Shown: positions 1 to 10,279 of the stretch, one piece after another
Layout: the number at the start of each line of letters is the position of its first letter
How positions within the stretch are numbered: position 1 is the first letter of the stretch
Source: Acheta domesticus
Lineage: Eukaryota; Arthropoda; Insecta; Orthoptera; Gryllidae
Assembly: GCA_031308135.1 (NCBI GenBank)
Contig: JAHLJT010003656.1
Span: 49,048,335-49,112,334, forward strand
Length of the DNA stretch: 64,000 bases
Reading direction: 5' to 3'
The notes under the pieces: generated by a model
Databases searched by the model: none
Told to the model about the DNA's origin: nothing
Seen by the model: only the letters and a program-made list of their open reading frames with translations
Program-made: the position numbers and the translations under genes

Positions 1-302
1 AAAATTGGGGCATTTAATACATTTAAATTTAACACATTTCATTTACTTAAACACGCTGTAATTTTTTTTTCTCTATTACCTACTTCAACAAAACAATATG
101 TTTCATCATAGCTATACATTGATAACTAACCACTGCAATTTGGTATTTTTATTTCAGAATGAACACCATACGGATAGCCACAAATGCATGTAAGGTCAAC
201 CTTCGAAACGATTATTAAAGATCTTTCTTTCCTAGTTGATCAGTTGATATATGCCTCAGTTGGTTCTTTCCCCAATACCCTCACTTCTCGTGATATTCGC
301 TA
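1..302. other. AT-rich sequence, no feature seen
   Basis: AT-rich unique-looking DNA with short A and T runs. I see no exon-like segment, repeat end or promoter. Confidence 0.6.
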
Positions 303-592
303 CGCGCACCGGCTCTCGCGCACCGGCTCTCGCGCACCCGCTCTCGCGCACCCGCTCTCGCGCACCCGCTCTCGCGCACCCGCTCTCGCGCACCCGCTCT
401 CGCGCACCCGCTCTCGCGCACCCGCTCTCGCGCACCCGCTCTCGCGCACCCGCTCTCGCGCACCCGCTCTCGCGCACCCGCTCTCGCGCACCCGCTCTCG
501 CGCACCCGCTCTCGCGCACCCGCTCTCGCGCACCCGCTCTCGCGCACCCGCTCTCGCGCACCCGCTCTCGCGCACCCGCTCTCGCGCACCCG
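303..592 (+). repeat. 14-bp GC-rich minisatellite, about 21 copies
   Basis: The unit CTCGCGCACCCGCT is repeated head to tail about 21 times. The first two units read CACCGG instead of CACCCG and the rest are essentially identical. Because 14 is not a multiple of 3 and the unit has no stop in any phase, long open frames appear on both strands; they are an artefact of the repeat. The array is CpG-dense. Confidence 0.95.
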
Positions 593-684
593 CGCTACCG
601 CCCCCGCGCTGTCGAGCCAGCGCTCCTGCACAAGGTCCTAAGGTTCTAATCCCAAAGGCAGCGGCGGATTTTCAATACCTACTG

Positions 685-1200
685 CATAGTTAGCCCGAAT
701 TCAGTCGCTGTCTGGAAGAGAATTCTAGCGGCCGGCTGTTCTCATCGGAAGTTTTCCATGGTTTCTTCAACACCAGGCGAATACCGAAGCAGTACCCTAA
801 CAAACGGTCCACGGACCGCGCGTGATATTTTCTTCCTGTTCCTTGTCCTACCTTCATCCCTTACTATTACACTAACATGTACTTCACTACTCTGGACCCC
901 TATCAGTCTGGATATTGGAGCTGGTCCCGGTTATACTGCAATTTTTTAAACTTTGCCCCAGGCAGGAATCAGCTGTTTCGCTGCCATCCAATCGGGAGCT
1001 TGTATGACGCTATAGTGACATCACTCTGGTGACGTTTAAGCTTCCGGTTGGATGAAAGCGTCAACTGCTGATTCCTGTCACGGGCAAAGTTAAGAAAATC
1101 GCAGTATAGGAGCGAGGGCAGGATTATTTGGAAGGGGAGCTCTCCCGCAAACCGGTACGTAAGTGGACGCCGGATCTCACTACCGTACAGGGCGGAGGGA
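685..1200 (+). mobile_element. SINE-A copy, plus orientation, interrupted by a MITE
   Basis: This segment matches the reverse complement of the copies near 10.3, 45.7 and 50.2 kb. Landmarks are the GAATTCAGTCGCTGTCTGG-type block, the GGTCCACGGACCGCGCG block and CTTCCTGTTCCTTGTCCTA. The tRNA-like head seen in other copies is missing at the left, so the copy is 5'-truncated. Homology resumes after the MITE at 934-1106 (GGATTATTTGGAAGGGGAGC, then CGCCGGATCTCAC). This is the only plus-strand SINE-A copy in the window. Confidence 0.75.
934..1106. mobile_element. MITE-B, 173 bp, TA-flanked, inside SINE-A
   Basis: A palindromic element with inverted repeats of roughly 65 bp starting TACTGC, with the right end reading GCGATTTTCTTAACTTTG in reverse complement. 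TA lies on both sides (932-933 and 1107-1108). The copy at 59132-59304 has exactly the same length and matching arms. TA duplication suggests Tc1/mariner-type mobilisation (inference). No transposase is encoded. Confidence 0.85.
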
Positions 1201-1560
1201 ACAGACTCCGCCACCTCCCTGGATAAAGCTTTCACTTCCCTAACGGGACAAATTTCCACAGCAGTTGACGTGCTCGGAAACATCAATCCAACGTTCCCCG
1301 CCCCCACCACCTCGCCCGGCTCCCAATCCGCCGCCTCGCCTTCCCACCGCCGCCGCCGCCGCCGCCATGCTGGCTTAAATGAAGCTCGTGAATAAAGCGG
1401 CCGCCTGCACGATGGATACGGCAGTGTTTTGTTTATGCTCGGCCCCCTCCCTCGCCGCTCGCGCGCCGCCGCCGCCGCCGCGCTTCATCTCTCGCTCCAC
1501 ACGAGCCAACGCCCACCCCCACCTACCCCATCCCTCCCTCAGCCCTGCAGCCAGTGTTGC
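1201..1560. other. GC-rich island with a (CCG)n run
   Basis: Composition rises sharply from about 1300 and includes a short (CCG)n run near 1342-1366 and a second CCG-rich stretch near 1460-1482. No long reading frame of gene-like composition is present. It could be a CpG-rich regulatory region, but no TATA box, splice site or neighbouring exon is visible. Confidence 0.4.
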
Positions 1561-1848
1561 CAGGTGATCTTACGTATTCCCCACTAGACTGCTGCGAAAG
1601 GCAGCCAAACGACAAAAAAAACACAAAATTCAAATACCAATTATTTCATCTTTAAAAGATATGGGAAGGTTTTGGAAATTAAAGAAATACGAAAAATATT
1701 ATTCATTATATATTATTATATTTATATTTTACAGCAAATACATATAATTTTATATAAAAGTATGAATTTCGACTGTTTACATAACGATACAAGTATACAA
1801 TTACAGGGGTGCTATTGAGTAACAGATAGTACAAGAGTGCGAAACCTA

Positions 1849-1955
1849 CACTGTGATTTTTCTAACTTTGTCCCTGAAGGCACGTCTTTAAGATGGAATA
1901 CTTTTGTGTCATGGTATTTCGTTCATAGTTCGGCAGAGTTAGAAAAACCGCACTA
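1849..1955. mobile_element. Short MITE-A-related copy
   Basis: The left end CACTGTGATTTTTCTAACTT and a right end that reads GTGCGGTTTTTCTAACTCTG in reverse complement form inverted repeats. TA precedes the left end. The internal GATGGAATA and TATTTCG blocks match the longer MITE-A copies at 8.2, 49.8 and 57.4 kb. At about 107 bp it is internally deleted. Confidence 0.6.
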
Positions 1956-2043
1956 CAAGAGATAAGAGGTGGCTTTGTATTGCTTATTATAATGACTGAA
2001 ATAGAGATAAAGATTTTGATTTGAATGGATCTAGTTTATTGTT

Positions 2044-2136
2044 TAGAAATGCGTACGAGGTGTTGGTTCTCCATCGTAAGTACGATACTTACTACTTAAC
2101 TTACGATAGAGAACCAACGCCTTATATGCATTTCTA
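2044..2136. repeat. 93-bp near-perfect hairpin
   Basis: Arms 2044-2081 and 2099-2136 are inverted copies sharing TAGAAATGC, GTTGGTTCTC and ATCGTAAGT, with a 17-bp loop. Each end is TAGAAATGC or its complement, so it could be a tiny MITE with TA ends. A pre-miRNA-like hairpin is the alternative; the sequence alone does not decide. Confidence 0.7.
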
Positions 2137-2340
2137 TGATGGAAACATCGTAAACACAGCACCATTTCCTACCATATTCAGCTTCGTTTAAGTTCTATTT
2201 TTGAAACAAAAAGTTTCTAAAGTAGAATGAAAATAAAATCTCCAACAAAAATCTCTAAAATCTTTTCTTCCCTAAAATTCCACTTAACGCAAAAAAATCA
2301 CCAAATTTAGTGATAAAATACCGAATTTGGCAACACTGCT

Positions 2341-3074
2341 TGCAGCGCGTGTCGCGCTGCGCGCTGCCGCGAGCGCTTCTTGCCCCGCTCTGCGCGCTTC
2401 TTTTGTCCCCGACTTTCTTTTGTCGCGTTCTGTTTGCGCGTAATCCATTTATTTCCAAACCCCGCCACTTCATCTAGCGTGCACGTCGCGGCTTATGAAA
2501 TAGACACCAGCGTGTGTCCATCCCTTGGGCTACCCACACAGTGTCTCCTCTTTCGCTTCGGTCTCTTTCACTTTGAAACAGAGGCATCGTCATCCTCACC
2601 TGACGCTTCTTTCCTTTTCAATGGGAGCCTGAAATATTTATTCGCATTTTTGTAGCAGCAAAATGTATATTTAAATAAAGAATGATGATGATAAGGTACT
2701 TCACGAAAAATGAAAAAATGGAAAAAGAGGCATGCATATCCATGAAATGACACGCAAAAGCCGGCCGTGTCTGTTCTGTTGCATATTTGGGCGTTTCCAG
2801 GAAGGATCGTTTTCTGAGAAATGGAATACCGGCTTCTATTCGTCGGCGGGGAGTTATTCCTGGAGCGGAATTTTTCAATCCGCGGGCGTCGGAGAAACGC
2901 ATTCCGGGCAACGCGGCGCGTCGCGGGGCGTCGCCGGGCGTCGCCAGGCGTCGCTGCGTTATTGAACGCCGCGCCAGATGCGCGCGCGCGCCCGCCCGCG
3001 CCATTTCGGCGCTAAATAGGCCTCCGCATCGCATGACGGCGCGGATTCCAATAAAGATTCATGCGCCAGCGGCG
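2341..3074. other. CpG-rich stretches, no gene recognised
   Basis: Two CpG-dense segments (about 2341-2480 and 2860-3074) flank an AT-rich middle. The second contains short direct repeats of GGCGTCGC and a GCGCGCGCGC run near 2980. No recognised coding segment. Confidence 0.4.
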
Positions 3075-3716
3075 CCGGAGGTGGCGGCGGTGAAGGCGGA
3101 GGTGGCGGCGGTGAAGGCGGAGGTGGCGGCGGTGAAGGCGGAGGTGGTGGCGGTGAAGGCGGAGGTGGTGGCGGTGAAGGCGGAGGCGGTGGCGGTGAAG
3201 GCGGAGGTGGCGGCGGTGAAGGCGGAGGTGGCGGCGGTGAAGGCGGAGGTGGCGGCGGAGGTGGCGGAGGCGACGGAGGTGGCGGCGGTGAAAGCGGAGG
3301 CGACGGAGGCGGCGGAGGCGATGGCGGTGGCAGTGGAGCTGGGGGTGGCTGTGGCGGCGGTAGCGGCGGTGGCGGTGGCCGCGGTGATGGCGGCGGCGAT
3401 GGCGGCGGCGATGGCGGCGGCGGTGGCGGCGGTGCTGGCTGTGGCGGTGGCTGTGGCGGTGGCGGCGGTGACGGCGGCGGCGGTGGTGGGGTGGGATGTA
3501 GGTGGCGGTGGCGGTGGCGGCGGCGGGGGCGGGGGCGGGGGCGGGGGCGGGGGCGGGGGCGGGGGCGGGGGCGGGGGCGGGGGCGGGGGCGGTGGCGGTG
3601 GCGGTGGCGATGGCGATGGCGGCGGCGATGGCGGCGGCGATGGCGGCGGCGATGGCGGCGGCGATGGCGGCGGCGATGGCGGCGATGGCGGCGGTGGCGG
3701 CGGCGGTGGTGCCTTC
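3075..3716 (+). repeat. Compound GGN minisatellite (21-bp, 6-bp and 9-bp units)
   Basis: Three successive blocks: about eight copies of a 21-bp unit built on GGCGGAGGTGGCGGCGGTGAA (3075-3260), a degenerate GGN zone (3260-3520), then GGGGGC hexamers and GATGGCGGC 9-mers (3600-3700). The plus strand is almost pure G/A/T with very little C outside GGC. Long Gly/Ala or Pro/His frames on both strands are simple translations of the repeat. Confidence 0.9.
3524..3592 (+). repeat. (GGGGGC)n tract, about 11 copies, quadruplex-prone
   Basis: About eleven tandem GGGGGC hexamers give at least eleven G5 runs separated by single C bases. That far exceeds the four G-runs needed for a G-quadruplex (established chemistry). 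Any effect on replication or expression here is inference. Confidence 0.9.
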
Positions 3717-4935
3717 GCGACGAGCACAATGCAGCTTGAGGCCAACGTGCGCGGCAGCTGTCACACAGGGCCACTGGTTCTACAAAGACACCGAATGTTT
3801 GCCACGGCTTGCAGGCTAAAGGAAGTTCGAACAGATAATGAGAACTGTTTTCATCTACGCGTTTTACTTCTTGAAATAAAAAGAATCAAAATATACAAAA
3901 ATTAATGTGTTCATTGAAATTCCTGGCGTAGTCTCGTAGGAAGAGGTTACTGTACCATCTCCATTATCCACTTTTTTAAAAGTAAAGTACTATACACAAT
4001 GTGCACTGCAGAAATGTGTTTAAATATTTTGACAAGATCGTACTGAATTTTATGGCATAAAAACAATTTTCATAATTCTTTTGACAGTGAAATACTCTTT
4101 ATCACCTACTGCACTCGTAACGTTATTTATCAGGAGTTGCTTGATCATCATAATTACATTCTACGTTCTAAAGGAGTTAGAGCTCAAACTAAGCTTACAG
4201 AGTTTTCAAAAACGTTTAAAATAAACAATCATTCTTTTGAATAAGTAGAGCCGCAGCAAAACTGTGTTTGCCGCAACAAGCAATTTAATTGTTTGATTTT
4301 CTTTGCAACAAATCTCGTGCCGATATTTCGTAACAAATATACTTGCTATTTGAAGATACTTCATATAATTAAGCAATTTACATGAAAGTAAAACCAACAA
4401 TTACGCAATTTGTAAAAGATATTTTCGTTGCGATTAGCCCCAAACGAAATATCAATTACCAATATTTACACCCTAACTTATTAAAGAAGGCCGAAATCCT
4501 TGTTTGTATCTCCCCTATATCTCCCCTGTTCTTGGTTTAGAAGCTATTAGCTTGTTTGTTCAGCGAAATAACTTGCGATGGTACACATCTGTTTTCTTCT
4601 ATCTTGATATAAAGGCTTGTTTCAGCATTGCACTCTGTCATTACTCGAGAGAACAAACACAAAATACAAGAGTAAAACAACAAAGAGGAAAATAGAATGC
4701 AAGCTCGTTTGAGACATTTCTGCCGTTTGCCTTCGCGTCTACGAGGAGAAATTGCAATCTAGTTTAATGAGAACAATTTCTTGGTGTCGCGCATGGGGGA
4801 AACGCCCAGGTAATCAAAGCGCGAGAAGTGTCTAGTAGAAGCATCGGTGACGAAGTTTAATGGGAATGGTAACATGGAGAAGTAAAAACTTCCAGAAGGC
4901 TAGTTCAAGTTATTTAACTCCATATGGCGAAGACA
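3717..4935. other. Unique AT-rich sequence, no gene seen
   Basis: AT-rich DNA without a repeat family I recognise. Short open frames (60-65 codons) lack recognisable domains. Confidence 0.5.
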
Positions 4936-5110
4936 ATTCGAAGAGGGAAAATAGAAAGAAGGGAAGAATGTCAGAATAAGGAATAATGATAGAAATGTAA
5001 CAAAGGAAAAGAAAGAAAGAAGAAAGGAAAGAAACAAAGAAAGCCGTGGGGTTGAGGGTTTGAGTCCCGCCTTAGGCATGGTTGTATGTGTTCGTCCTTT
5101 CACTCCCTAT
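4936..5110 (+). mobile_element. SINE-like fragment with a B box, preceded by a purine run
   Basis: A purine-rich stretch (about 4940-5045) leads into GGGTTTGAGTCCCGCC at about 5056-5071. That resembles a pol III B box, and is followed by a GGCATGGTTGTATGTGTT block of the kind found after the tRNA head in insect SINEs. No clear A box, so this is a fragment at best. Confidence 0.35.
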
Positions 5111-7260
5111 CATCACCACATCGTTTCATTCTCATAACATAACGTTACATCCAATAGTGGTCGCTAATGATGTAGTACTTGATGCGAACTTCAATAAAAT
5201 AATAGAAAAAAACAAAAAAAGACAGAAGAGAGAGAGACTGAAAAGTGTTAAAATAGCAATACTGTGATGACGAAATGTATTAATAATTCCAGTGCTGAAA
5301 CTATATTGAGTAAAGATAACAGAGTTCAGCAAGAAAATTGTGAAATGTTCTAAGTTATAATTAATTCTGAGGTCAGAACGAGGGAAACTTCATAAACTAG
5401 AAGGGATTTGAAAGATAGCAAAATGTAGAGACGACGTCTTGTTGAGTTTTCCCCACAGTGATGACAGGAAATGAAAGAAAGAGTGGAAAAGCAAATTTTA
5501 TTAGTCGTGATAGAGACCAATACCAAATCTACTACCTTTGTAATATTGGGTGCCATAAGAACATTTTGTCCATGATATCTATGGAATCACACCCTTGAAC
5601 ACACATCATATCTAAGACTGAGAGATCTCTGTAAACAACTCTCCTTTCTTTCCTGAATCAGACCCATGTCAGCTGTAACAATACCTCTTTTTCAGACAAG
5701 GAAGAAACGTCTACCATTGGACAGGTTAAACTAACAGAAGATCACTTCTAAAATCACAAAAATCGTGCAGTAAAAACAAGATGGAACGACTTCCAAAGGT
5801 AAAAGGGAACTCATGTAATCTATATACAGGGTTTCAGGGCTGAGAAAAAAGCCAAGAACTACGGACAAGCGGTCTACAGTGACAAAAAAGATGTTAGAAT
5901 AGAGGAGTTAGCGTGGGTATAGTTATTAACGTAACTAATAGAGATAGATTTTGGTACACGATTGAAATGTTAACGGCAAGGCGTAGGTAGAAGCCAAGAC
6001 CGGCATTGAGTACTTCAAAACCATTTTCATTTCAGTTGTGATTATCACATTTTGGGCATGAAATCATGAAAACTTACAAGTATGTACTCTTGGAATCATT
6101 CTCAATGTGCGAGACAACAATATGACGATAGATGTTAACAACAGAAGTGTCAAGAACTTTAAAATGAGTATACCAAAGACACTACCGTAAGAGAAGCGTA
6201 CTTTACACTGCGAATTAAAGGAAACTTACAAATCTAAACTCTGGAGGTCATTCTCAAAATGAGGGCAGGATAGCATGTTAATTCATGTCGCTCCACTGTT
6301 ATGTTTACTTCGAAGAATGGAATATTTTATGTCCTTTCTAGAGCAACTATCGAATCAAAGTGCAATAATCGAGTCAATTAACACTAAATGGAAATGGTAG
6401 AGTCTATAGAGTAATGCGAAAAAAATCTTAGTCGACCTAACTTGAAGGAAATTGACTCGAATATATAAATTCTTGCACATTTCCTCTCGAAATTAATTAA
6501 AAACCAGTCTTGACGATGACCGCAAATCACTATTCTTTCTAATTCGATATCGTAACATCATCATTAATTAAGGAATCAAAATCAACTGCGTCTTGAGAGG
6601 GATGATAAGTTTTAAAGATAGTTTTGAATTCAGGACGAGAAGTAGCGGATGCGTTATCGTGCAAAGTTGGGAGTCCGCAATCGAAGCTGCCTAAAGCGGA
6701 AGGTTGGAACTTCGAAACCTGTTGGAGGAGAATTTTCTGCATGAGTGACGTAAAAGAGAATTGAAGAGTTCAAATGCTCTACTCTCTTTCTGTGATTTTT
6801 TTCTGATAATTTCCAAGCGAATGCCAGAGCATAACCTTAAAGCATGGGTCACGGACTCACGGCATTACTTTTCCCTTTGTCCTAGGCCATTCTTAGCTGT
6901 CAAGAACCAAACAGCGTCATAACACAAAACGCATCAGCATATGAACTGTTGAGTCTACAAGAATTTATGCACAACGGGAGATCGTGGGTTCAAGTCCAGA
7001 CGGTGACGGAGTTTCGACCCCAGTAAATCCTCTTGGTTTCTTTGTCGAGAAGATTCTCCTTGATGCCATCATTTTCGTTTCTTCCTCGCATCAATTTCAG
7101 GCTAACTATTGTTATCTCTGATTGCTCACGACCCTTCTTTTCCAATCTCACATTCACTTCCAACCTCAGGACATTCACTTCCAACTTTGCGGCGATCATC
7201 CTTACAGGGTCTTGCACCGAAATTCTACAAAACTCTAGACAGAACTCCACAAGCGTTACG
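5111..7260. other. AT-rich sequence, no convincing gene
   Basis: Mostly AT-rich DNA. A 67-codon frame on the minus strand (6742-6539) reads without low complexity but resembles nothing I recognise. GTGGGTTCAAGTCC near 6985-6998 resembles an isolated B box, possibly a SINE scrap. Confidence 0.4.
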
Positions 7261-7261
7261 A

Positions 7262-7470
7262 GAAATTTGCAACTGTACTGTCAGAGAAGATAGAGGAACA
7301 GGAAAAGGAAGAGAAGGAAATTGAGAAATGAAGACGACGAGGAAAGAAGCCGAAGAAAGAGGAGGAGGAGGAAGGAAGAGTAGTAGGAGGTTGGTAGTTG
7401 TGAAGGAGGAGCAGGAAGAGAGGAGAAAAAGGACGAGGGAGTGGTGATGGAAGACGATGATGAAGATGGG
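7262..7470 (+). repeat. Polypurine tract of about 200 bp
   Basis: From the AGAGAAGATAGAGGAACAGG block onward the plus strand is nearly all purine (GAA, GGA and GAGGAGGAGG runs) for about 200 bp, with scattered single pyrimidines. Long homopurine stretches can form triplex (H-DNA); that is general knowledge, not shown here. Confidence 0.8.
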
Positions 7471-8171
7471 ATACAGAAGAATCAACAAATTTAAAGAAAA
7501 AAATTGGAAACATTTTTGAGAAAATTTTGCGTTTGTTCTAAAGACTTCATGCAAAGTACCTCCCGAAATTAATGATTTTTTTAAAAATATCAGAGCTTCG
7601 ACTCAGACTAGATCGACAGAGGTTTCTTCAGTGTGAACAAAATCCTACGCATGGTTTAGGCGCTAGTGTTGTTCACATACACCGAACAGAACGCGTTTTG
7701 AAGAAAAACAAACACTTTTTCGGTATAAGGGGACCCCAAAACGTGTATTTTTCATTGAAATCTCGAAATCGATTTTCCACAGCCTTACCTAACTTTCCCT
7801 ATTCTACGTATATTACTCCGTATGTATGTATGTATGTATAAAGGGAAGTAAAAAGGGGATGAAGAGGACGAGGATTCGTAGAAGAACGCAGAGAAGGAAC
7901 TGGAGGAAGCGGGAAAGGATGGGCGAGGCCTGGTGGGCGTGGTCGCAGAGCTGTCACCACGGCTCTGTGCTGGCGTCAGCGGCTCGGGGTGTCGGAGGCT
8001 CCGCCCCCCACCCCGCACTCGACGGCGACGAGCAAGGAGCAGAGCACGGCGCAGGGTTGGCGCGGGGTGGGGTGGGGTGTGGAGGGCGGGGCGCGAAAGG
8101 AAGGTGGCTCGAGGGCCCAGGCGACACGGACCCGCGCCAGCGCCCAGTGGGCCGCAACTGCTCCTCCTTAG
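7471..8171. other. AT-rich then GC-rich sequence, no gene recognised
   Basis: AT-rich to about 7925, including a short (TATG)n run near 7820, then an abrupt GC-rich, CpG-dense block to about 8160. Frames through the GC-rich block are low-complexity. Confidence 0.45.
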
Positions 8172-8795
8172 CGAATGCCTTATTTCACACTGCGATTTTT
8201 CTAACTTTGTCCCTCAAGGCCACTCAAATCCCATCTTCGCGATGAAATATGTCACGGTCTTTCGTATCTTTCTCAGTAGTGCCGCTAGATTTCGCAAGAT
8301 CGAACCGTATCAAGCAGTGCTTGCGATCATGCGACTTCTACCGGCAAGACCAAGAAAGACGCGAAATGCCGTGGTATATTCCATCACGAAGATGGGATTT
8401 GAGTAGCCTTGAGGGGCAAAGTAAGAGAAATTGCAGTATACGTGGCGACACTCGGACCATCAGGCCCACGCTTGTGCACGTCTGACCGTGCAAATTTCGC
8501 TACGCTACTTTCACCATCTAGGGAAGAAAGAACGTATTGTCTCAGGCGACGAAACAGGCGTTTTGAATTTAGCGCAGAGGTTTCTTTTGGGCATCTTGAG
8601 GATCTTTTACATGTGGTAAATCTACTACATGGGACAGCCGGATTTACTTTCCATCCGAAGGGAGGCGAACTAAGGACTTTTTCGCCTTTAAAAGTCCACG
8701 GCTTTGATCGGATTTGAACCCGATCTTGGGTACCACAGCCCGATACGTTGACCACAACCGAATACCACCGTATACCACCGAATCCGCTCCTTAAC
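8172..8795 (-). mobile_element. SINE-B copy, minus orientation, split by a MITE
   Basis: The left flank ATGCCTTATTT and the right part from CGTGGCGACACTCGG onward are contiguous in the other SINE-B copies (9.8 and 57.1 kb). Here they are separated by the 251-bp MITE at 8188-8438. The tRNA-like head lies at the right end in reverse complement, with a degraded B box around GGATTTGAACCC. The extreme right end (8755-8795) is degenerate. Confidence 0.8.
8188..8438. mobile_element. MITE-A, 251 bp, inserted in SINE-B
   Basis: Long inverted repeats. The left arm begins ACTGCGATTTTTCTAACTTT and contains CAAATCCCATCTTCG and GATATGTCACGG-type blocks; the right arm is their reverse complement and ends GCAGTA. 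TA follows on the right (8439-8440); the left equivalent reads CA. No coding capacity. TA target duplication and TACTGC ends are shared with the other MITE-A and MITE-B copies. Confidence 0.85.
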
Positions 8796-9804
8796 GTTAT
8801 ACCACGTTAACCGAAACCTTAATGACACGCGTTGTTCCAAGAACGCAATTCCGAAACCCTGTAACTGCTACGGGCCGGCTGACTGAGGGTCACGCGTCGC
8901 GCGTCATGTTTCTCGCTGCGGCCAGGTTGTGAGCCGAGCTCGCGTGCACATAGATACCGCGGAAGATATCTCAGTTATCAGTCAGTGCTACCGATTGCCA
9001 AAAGCGCGTCTTTACAAGGGAACTCGTTCAGAGGCTCCCGAGACATCGCGGTTCCACGTACGATCTCGTCCAGAGGCTCCCAGCGTCAACCTCACTTAGC
9101 GTAATAACACGTCCAGAGGCTACCACGCACGGAAATATTTTGCGTATCAATACGTCTAGAGAAGTCAGAGGGTTTAAACATTTGCGAGCATTCACGACAA
9201 TTACTGAGAGTAAACGAGAAATTGACAACAGCAACACGGAAAGAAGTCATGCAGATTACCTAAATAACGTGTCATAACAGTCTAAATAGAAATGTTCAAT
9301 ATGTTTCAGGCGGTAGAATTTTTGCAATATAAGGAATATTCACATACCGATTGCGGGTTCTGAAGAAAGGAGACGTTTACTATAAAGAATAAAATTGCAC
9401 ATTTACCAACTGCAGTCGTAGGCGCTGCCCGCAAGTGTTATAACGAAGAAGAAGAAGTTAAGTTTTTGAAGAATACGATAAATTCTTGGCATGAAATAAA
9501 ACATGACTTTAAATTCGAGATGTAGTGTATTTCTGAATAAAATTAAAAATAAAAACCTTATACATTGAGATTTGAAGAATGAATAAACCGATTCAAAAAT
9601 AAAAATGTTTCGATAGGCCAGTGAATTGTTATTGTAGTTAAACTTTTTCTTCCTTATCAATAAGAGAAAAAAATAAAAATGTGTATTCATATCTATCTCT
9701 CCCATTTTATTCGTGTTATATATAACCTGTATAGTTGAACGAGAGGCAGGGCCCGCTTGGCAAAGGCTTCGAGACGGAGTGGCGGGAGAATGAAGAAATT
9801 GAAT
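8796..9804. other. Unique sequence with a degenerate 43-bp periodic motif
   Basis: The first 230 bp is CpG-richer than average and ends in the 43-bp repeats at 9025-9195. The rest is AT-rich with nothing recognised. Confidence 0.45.
9025..9195 (+). repeat. Degenerate 42-43-bp tandem repeat, 4 units
   Basis: The motif CGTYCAGAGGCT recurs at 9025, 9067 and 9110, with a decayed form (CGTCTAGAGAAGT) at 9153, giving spacings of 42, 43 and 43 bp. Sequence between motifs is only weakly conserved (a GCGTA near the unit end in two units), which suggests an old tandem array or selection on the motif. Confidence 0.6.
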
Positions 9805-10120
9805 GGATGCCTTATTTTACGTGGCGAGACTCAGGCCTTGAGGCCTGCTATTCCGTCTGACCACGCAAATTTCGCTACGCTCATTTCACCAACTAGCGGA
9901 GAAAGAAGGTACTTCTTGGGCGACGAAACAGGCGATTTGAATTTTGCTCAGAGGCTTCAGGATCTTTTACACGCAGTAAATCTACTAACATGGAACAGAC
10001 GGATTTACTTTCCCTCCGGAGGAAGGGATTTTGCGCCCTTAAAAATCCACGGATTCGATCGAGATTGAACCCGCGAACTTGGGTGTAATAGTCCGATACG
10101 CTAACTGTTGCACCATCGAT
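9805..10120 (-). mobile_element. SINE-B copy, minus orientation
   Basis: Matches the 57.1-kb copy over most of its length: GTGGCGAGACTC, CCGTCTGACCACGCAAATTT, GGCGACGAAACAGGCGATTT, then the reversed tRNA-like head. In reverse complement the head has a TGGTGCAACAGTTAGCG A-box-like motif and a GGTTCAATCTC B-box-like motif. The B box has substitutions, so transcription from this copy is doubtful. Confidence 0.8.
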
Positions 10121-10279
10121 GTTGCATCGACGCCGCCCACTAGAGGAAGGAAGCGGGAATGTTGGGGAGCGAGACACGCATGAGGACGAACTTGGACGGC
10201 AAATCAGATATTTTCATTGTACCTCATAGCTGACAGAAGTTTTTTGATATCCTGCCTAATAGACGATTGTGACAAATAC
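10121..10279. other. Spacer between SINE-B and SINE-A
   Basis: Short non-repetitive spacer; nothing recognised. Confidence 0.5.

Larger units (their letters stand above)
1561..2340. other. AT-rich sequence holding only a short MITE and a hairpin
   Basis: AT-rich unique-looking DNA. Apart from the MITE-A-like copy at 1849-1955 and the hairpin at 2044-2136 I see nothing. Confidence 0.6.

Noticed and set aside
2959..3774. 271-codon Pro/His/Arg-rich frame and overlapping Gly/Ala frames on both strands
   Set aside because: They are translations of GGN minisatellites; no domain, no start context, all frames equally open.
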